The position numbers and the translations under genes were made by a program. Shown piece by piece: positions 61,061-64,000 of a stretch of 64,000 bases of DNA (position 1 is its first letter; each line of letters starts with the position of its first letter). Source of the stretch: Cetobacterium_A somerae (lineage in GTDB: Bacteria; Fusobacteriota; Fusobacteriia; Fusobacteriales; Fusobacteriaceae); NCBI RefSeq assembly GCF_044784365.2, contig NZ_CP173060.2; one strand, 5' to 3'. The notes under the pieces are model-generated. The model searched no databases. It saw nothing but the letters and a program-made list of their open reading frames with translations, and had not been told where the DNA came from.

Positions 61061-62230
61061 TTAAATTGAGTTATATACATTTAATATTTGCATCATTACT
61101 CCATTAACAATTGCTTCTTCATCAATATCAAAGTTTCCATTATGAGCCTGAGTTTTTATATTTTTTTCAGTATTTCTAACTCCTAAAGTAAAAAATGCTC
61201 CCTCAGTGTTTTCAATGAAATACGCAAAGTCTTCCACTCCCATATTGGCTAACTTTTTTTCATAGATACTATTCTCTCCAAAAAGTTCAGTAGCACTTTT
61301 TTTAATAATATCTACAGATTTATCATGGTTTATTAAAGCTGTGTAACCAGGCTCTATATCAATCTCACCCTTTCCACCAAAAGCTAAAGGTAGAGTTGTT
61401 ACAATCTCTTCAATTCTTTTTTTCATTCTAGCTCTAACATCTGGATCTAAAGTTCTCAAAGTTCCTCTAAGCTCAATCTCATTTGATATAATATTCCCAG
61501 CAGTTCCACCATTTATTGTTCCAATTGTTATTACACCAGATTCTCTAGCATCTAAATTTCTACTCACAATACTCTGAAGAGCAATAATCACATGAGATGC
61601 TATTAAAAGTGCATCCACACCTCTACTTGGATAAGCACCATGACAACTTTCTCCCTTTATCTTTATTTTTAAGGTATCTGAAGAAGCATTCATAGCTCCG
61701 TACTTTATTCCAATTTTTCCAACATCTATAGTTTCATCTACATGTAATCCATAAACAGCATTAACTCCATCAAGAGCTCCATCTTCAATCATAGGTTTTG
61801 CTCCTCCAACAGTTTCCTCAGCAGGTTGGAAAAATAATCTTATATTTACAGGTGGCTTCTCCTTTGTTTCATAAAAATATTTTGCCACTCCTAAAACTAC
61901 AGTTGTATGTACATCGTGCCCACAAGCATGGCAAATTCCACTATTTTTTGAAGCATAATCAACACTTTTTATATCCTGTATAGGAAGTGCATCTATATCT
62001 CCTCTTAATGCTATCGTTATATTTTTATTTTCTCCCTCAATCTCAGCTATAACTCCTGTGTCAAATGAAGTTCTATGAGGAATACTCATCTCATCTAAAT
62101 ATTCACAAATTTTATCGTGAGTTCTAAACTCTTGAGTTCCTAATTCTGGGTGCTCATGAAAATCTCTTCTCACCTTTACTAACCAATTTTTTATATTTTC
62201 GCTGTGTTTTTTTAAAAGCTCTATATTCAT
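61061..62230 (-). CDS. M20-family amidohydrolase (N-acyl amino acid / hippurate hydrolase type)
   Basis: About 389 residues from the ATG at 62230, nine bases after AAGGAG; an earlier in-frame ATG overlaps that site. Metal ligands are in HACGHDVHTTVVLG and FFQPAEETVGGAKPM (Glu-Glu). The dimerisation-domain His is in GESCHGAYPSRGVDAL, and NMGVEDFAYF and NGNFDIDEEA are further family marks. It hydrolyses N-acyl or N-aroyl amino acids or aminoacyl conjugates. It starts 13 bases after the lysA stop. Confidence 0.93.
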   Translation of the reverse strand: MNIELLKKHSENIKNWLVKVRRDFHEHPELGTQEFRTHDKICEYLDEMSIPHRTSFDTGVIAEIEGENKNITIALRGDIDALPIQDIKSVDYASKNSGICHACGHDVHTTVVLGVAKYFYETKEKPPVNIRLFFQPAEETVGGAKPMIEDGALDGVNAVYGLHVDETIDVGKIGIKYGAMNASSDTLKIKIKGESCHGAYPSRGVDALLIASHVIIALQSIVSRNLDARESGVITIGTINGGTAGNIISNEIELRGTLRTLDPDVRARMKKRIEEIVTTLPLAFGGKGEIDIEPGYTALINHDKSVDIIKKSATELFGENSIYEKKLANMGVEDFAYFIENTEGAFFTLGVRNTEKNIKTQAHNGNFDIDEEAIVNGVMMQILNVYNSI

Positions 62231-62243
62231 AAATTGCATCTCC

Positions 62244-63554
62244 TTAAAATATATTTTCCAATAGTATATCATTTTTTGTTAAATCATCATAACTTTCTCT
62301 TTTAGAAACAAGATAACTTTTTCCATCTTTTACAAATACCACTGCTGGTTTTAAAGCTTTATTGTAATTACTACTCATAGAGTGTCCATACGCCCCTGTA
62401 CAGCTAACAAGAATCAAATCATTTTCCCTACATTTTCCTAACCTTACATTTTTAGCTATGATATCTCCCGATTCACAACATTTACCAGCAATAGTTACAA
62501 TCTCTTTCTCTGTTTCATTAAGTTTATTTGCAACGATACTCTCATATTTAGCTTGATAAAGAGCTGGTCTTATATTATCTGTCATCCCTCCATCAATAAA
62601 AATATATTTTTCTCCACCATATGTTTCTTTTTCACCACCAACTGTATAAAGAGTACTTCCAGCTTGAGCCACGATAGATCGCCCAGGTTCTATAGTCACA
62701 TTTTTTATATCCATCCCTTCTTTTACTAAACTATTTTCTAAACATCTGATAATCTTTTTCATTATTTTTTTTAGATTAACATCAGTATCCTCTTGGGTAT
62801 ATCTAACCCCAAAACCTCCTCCAATATTTATATCTGGAATGCAAATATTAAGTTTTTCTGAAATTTTCTTTGTGAACTCAACCATAGTTTCAACACCTTC
62901 GCAAAAAGCTAACTCATCAAAAATCTGAGATCCAATGTGACTATGAAATCCTAAAAAATTTAACTCAGGTCTATCTACAATATCCTTAACTATTTTAACA
63001 ACATCTTTATCAAAAATAGACTCCCCAAACTTAGATGAGTGCTTTGATGTTTTTATATATTCATGAGTATGAGCATCTATTCCAATATTTAGTCTTAACA
63101 TAACATTCATTTTTTTATTAAATTTTCTACATACAAGTGCAACTTTTTCAGCTTCAAATCTATTATCTAAAATAATACTCCCAATCCCGTTTTTTACACA
63201 CATCTCAATCTCTTCTAAAGATTTATTATTACCGTGCATATGAACTCTTTTTGTAGGAAAATTCGAAGTTAAAATAGTATATAGCTCTCCACCTGAAACA
63301 GCATCAATATCAAGTCCATTCTTTTCAATAATTTGAGTCATTCCTTTAGATAAATAAGCTTTTGAAGCATAAACTATAGTTGTTTTAAATTTTTCACTGA
63401 CAAAAGATTCCTTTAAATCTTTTATATTTTTCTCCATAAACTCTAAATCGTAAATATAAAGAGGAGTACCATACTTTTCCTGCAACTCTTTTACAGAAAC
63501 TCCACCTATTTCTAAAACTCCATCTACATTAGTCATTGTTCCTAAATATTTCAC
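62244..63554 (-). CDS. lysA: diaminopimelate decarboxylase (fold III PLP decarboxylase)
   Basis: 436 residues. The PLP lysine is in TIVYASKAYLS (about residue 65). GFHSHIGSQIFD, INIGGGFGVRYTQED and IEPGRSIVAQAGSTLY are the phosphate-binding and substrate segments, and CCESGDIIAKNVRL contains the second-subunit cysteine. It converts meso-diaminopimelate to L-lysine. Its placement with three acyl-amino-acid hydrolases instead of with dap genes suggests it may serve recycling of D-amino-acid or peptidoglycan-derived compounds; that is an inference. Confidence 0.93.
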   Translation of the reverse strand: MKYLGTMTNVDGVLEIGGVSVKELQEKYGTPLYIYDLEFMEKNIKDLKESFVSEKFKTTIVYASKAYLSKGMTQIIEKNGLDIDAVSGGELYTILTSNFPTKRVHMHGNNKSLEEIEMCVKNGIGSIILDNRFEAEKVALVCRKFNKKMNVMLRLNIGIDAHTHEYIKTSKHSSKFGESIFDKDVVKIVKDIVDRPELNFLGFHSHIGSQIFDELAFCEGVETMVEFTKKISEKLNICIPDINIGGGFGVRYTQEDTDVNLKKIMKKIIRCLENSLVKEGMDIKNVTIEPGRSIVAQAGSTLYTVGGEKETYGGEKYIFIDGGMTDNIRPALYQAKYESIVANKLNETEKEIVTIAGKCCESGDIIAKNVRLGKCRENDLILVSCTGAYGHSMSSNYNKALKPAVVFVKDGKSYLVSKRESYDDLTKNDILLENIF

Positions 63555-63593
63555 TGTATCCTCCTTGATTAATAAAACTATTAAAATACAAAA

Positions 63594-63632
63594 AAAGGTC
63601 TAAAACTCTATATTAATTAGAATTTTAGACCT
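63594..63632 (-). terminator. terminator of the DUF3870 gene
   Basis: AAGGTCTAAAA and TTTTAGACCTT arms with additional TCT/AGA pairing inside, followed on the minus strand by T7. Confidence 0.85.
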
Positions 63633-63662
63633 TATTTACGTTTTTTTTGATAAATAAGTGTA

Positions 63663-63968
63663 TTAATTCGCTGATTGATTATATTTTTTTATAGCGTCTT
63701 TATAGGCTACGATTATAGATTTTTGAGAGGATCCTAAATAATTTTTTAATATGATAGAACTTATCTCTTCAAAATCTTTTATAAAGTCTTTTCCAACAAA
63801 GATTTTTTTAATAAAATCATTCGTTATCTTTAAAATTGCAGAAGCTTCAACATCTAAAATTTTTCCATTTTCATCAATGATAAACCCTACAAAAAAGCTG
63901 TTATAATTTTTAGTTATTGCATTGTCTATAGACGTTTTTGCAGTCCCAACAATATACTTTTCTTTCAT
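63663..63968 (-). CDS. DUF3870-domain protein
   Basis: 101 residues from the ATG at 63968, seven bases after GGGGAG; a TTG immediately upstream is less likely. The sequence follows the DUF3870 pattern: YIVGTAKTSIDNAITK, FFVGFIIDENGKILDVEASA, then SSIILKNYLGSSQKSIIVAY. This domain is often found beside amino-acid or amidohydrolase genes; its biochemical role is not established. It has its own terminator and is separate from the lysA operon. Confidence 0.82.
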   Translation of the reverse strand: MKEKYIVGTAKTSIDNAITKNYNSFFVGFIIDENGKILDVEASAILKITNDFIKKIFVGKDFIKDFEEISSIILKNYLGSSQKSIIVAYKDAIKKYNQSAN

Positions 63969-64000
63969 CAACTATCTCCCCTAGTATCAAATAATTCCTA

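Noticed and set aside
1..64000. CRISPR array, tRNA or rRNA genes
   Set aside because: No regularly spaced direct repeats and no tRNA or rRNA signature were recognised on reading both strands; a tRNAscan or CRISPR search would settle it.

Overview
The window is AT-rich DNA from a strict or near-strict anaerobe. Codon usage, strong AGGAGG ribosome sites and gene content suggest a member of the Fusobacteriota, of the Cetobacterium / Ilyobacter / Propionigenium kind. This assignment is an inference from content; no rRNA gene is present to prove it. No tRNA, rRNA or CRISPR array was recognised.

Layout. (1) 0.3-2.3 kb: a small lipoprotein and an AGCS amino-acid/sodium symporter, divergent from rlmF. 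(2) 3.6-9.9 kb: an oxygen/peroxide and metal defence block. It holds rubrerythrin, a [FeFe]-hydrogenase/rubredoxin/rubrerythrin fusion, a NiCo-type riboswitch in front of a cation-diffusion efflux pump, ahpC, and an AhpF-like flavoprotein with its thiol domain at the C-terminus. The rubrerythrin and ahpC promoters share a near-identical PerR-box-like palindrome. (3) 10.0-17.1 kb: a flavin/Fe-S/CCG-domain redox protein with a TVP38 membrane protein, then an ABC importer with a CDP-alcohol phosphatidyltransferase. This order resembles the E. coli ydjX-ynjF region. (4) 17.7-23.6 kb: a second thioredoxin reductase, an arylsulfotransferase-thioredoxin fusion, an SLC13-type anion transporter and an NhaC antiporter, apparently one operon.

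(5) 24-35.5 kb: a decayed accessory region. It has a PhnA-like gene broken at its start, an OFA-family transporter interrupted at an A7 tract, remnants of IS91- and IS3-type elements, a serine recombinase, a YhcG-type nuclease, and fragments of Fic and zinc metallopeptidase genes. Small intact modules sit among them: two HxlR regulators with divergent partners, a nitroreductase, a DapA-like aldolase and VOC proteins.

(6) 35.5-47.5 kb: the most striking region. It encodes thiolase, an acetoacetyl-CoA-reductase-type SDR, an (R)-type MaoC hydratase, acyl-CoA dehydrogenase with EtfAB, a CoA-transferase, a GntP-type permease, an MFS transporter and an HSL-type esterase, with a tandem (two-domain) TetR regulator in the middle. 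The motif GAA-N4-TTC-TC(A/T) occurs at all four promoter regions. I read this as a dedicated (R)-3-hydroxybutyrate uptake and fermentation regulon yielding acetate and butyrate. (7) 47.6-52.8 kb: an electron-confurcating lactate dehydrogenase operon (EtfB, ferredoxin-domain EtfA, GlcD-type LDH) ending in lrgAB, under a FadR-type GntR regulator with a visible operator.

(8) 53-64 kb: an nhaC fragment, a PTS EIICB permease divergent from a transposase-derived DNA-binding protein, a membrane diguanylate cyclase, and an operon for acyl-amino-acid hydrolysis (lysA, M20 amidohydrolase, cytosolic beta-lactamase-fold hydrolase, D-aminoacylase), then a DUF3870 gene. Overall the window combines peroxide reduction, flavin-based electron bifurcation, and fermentation of hydroxyacids, sugars and amino acids.
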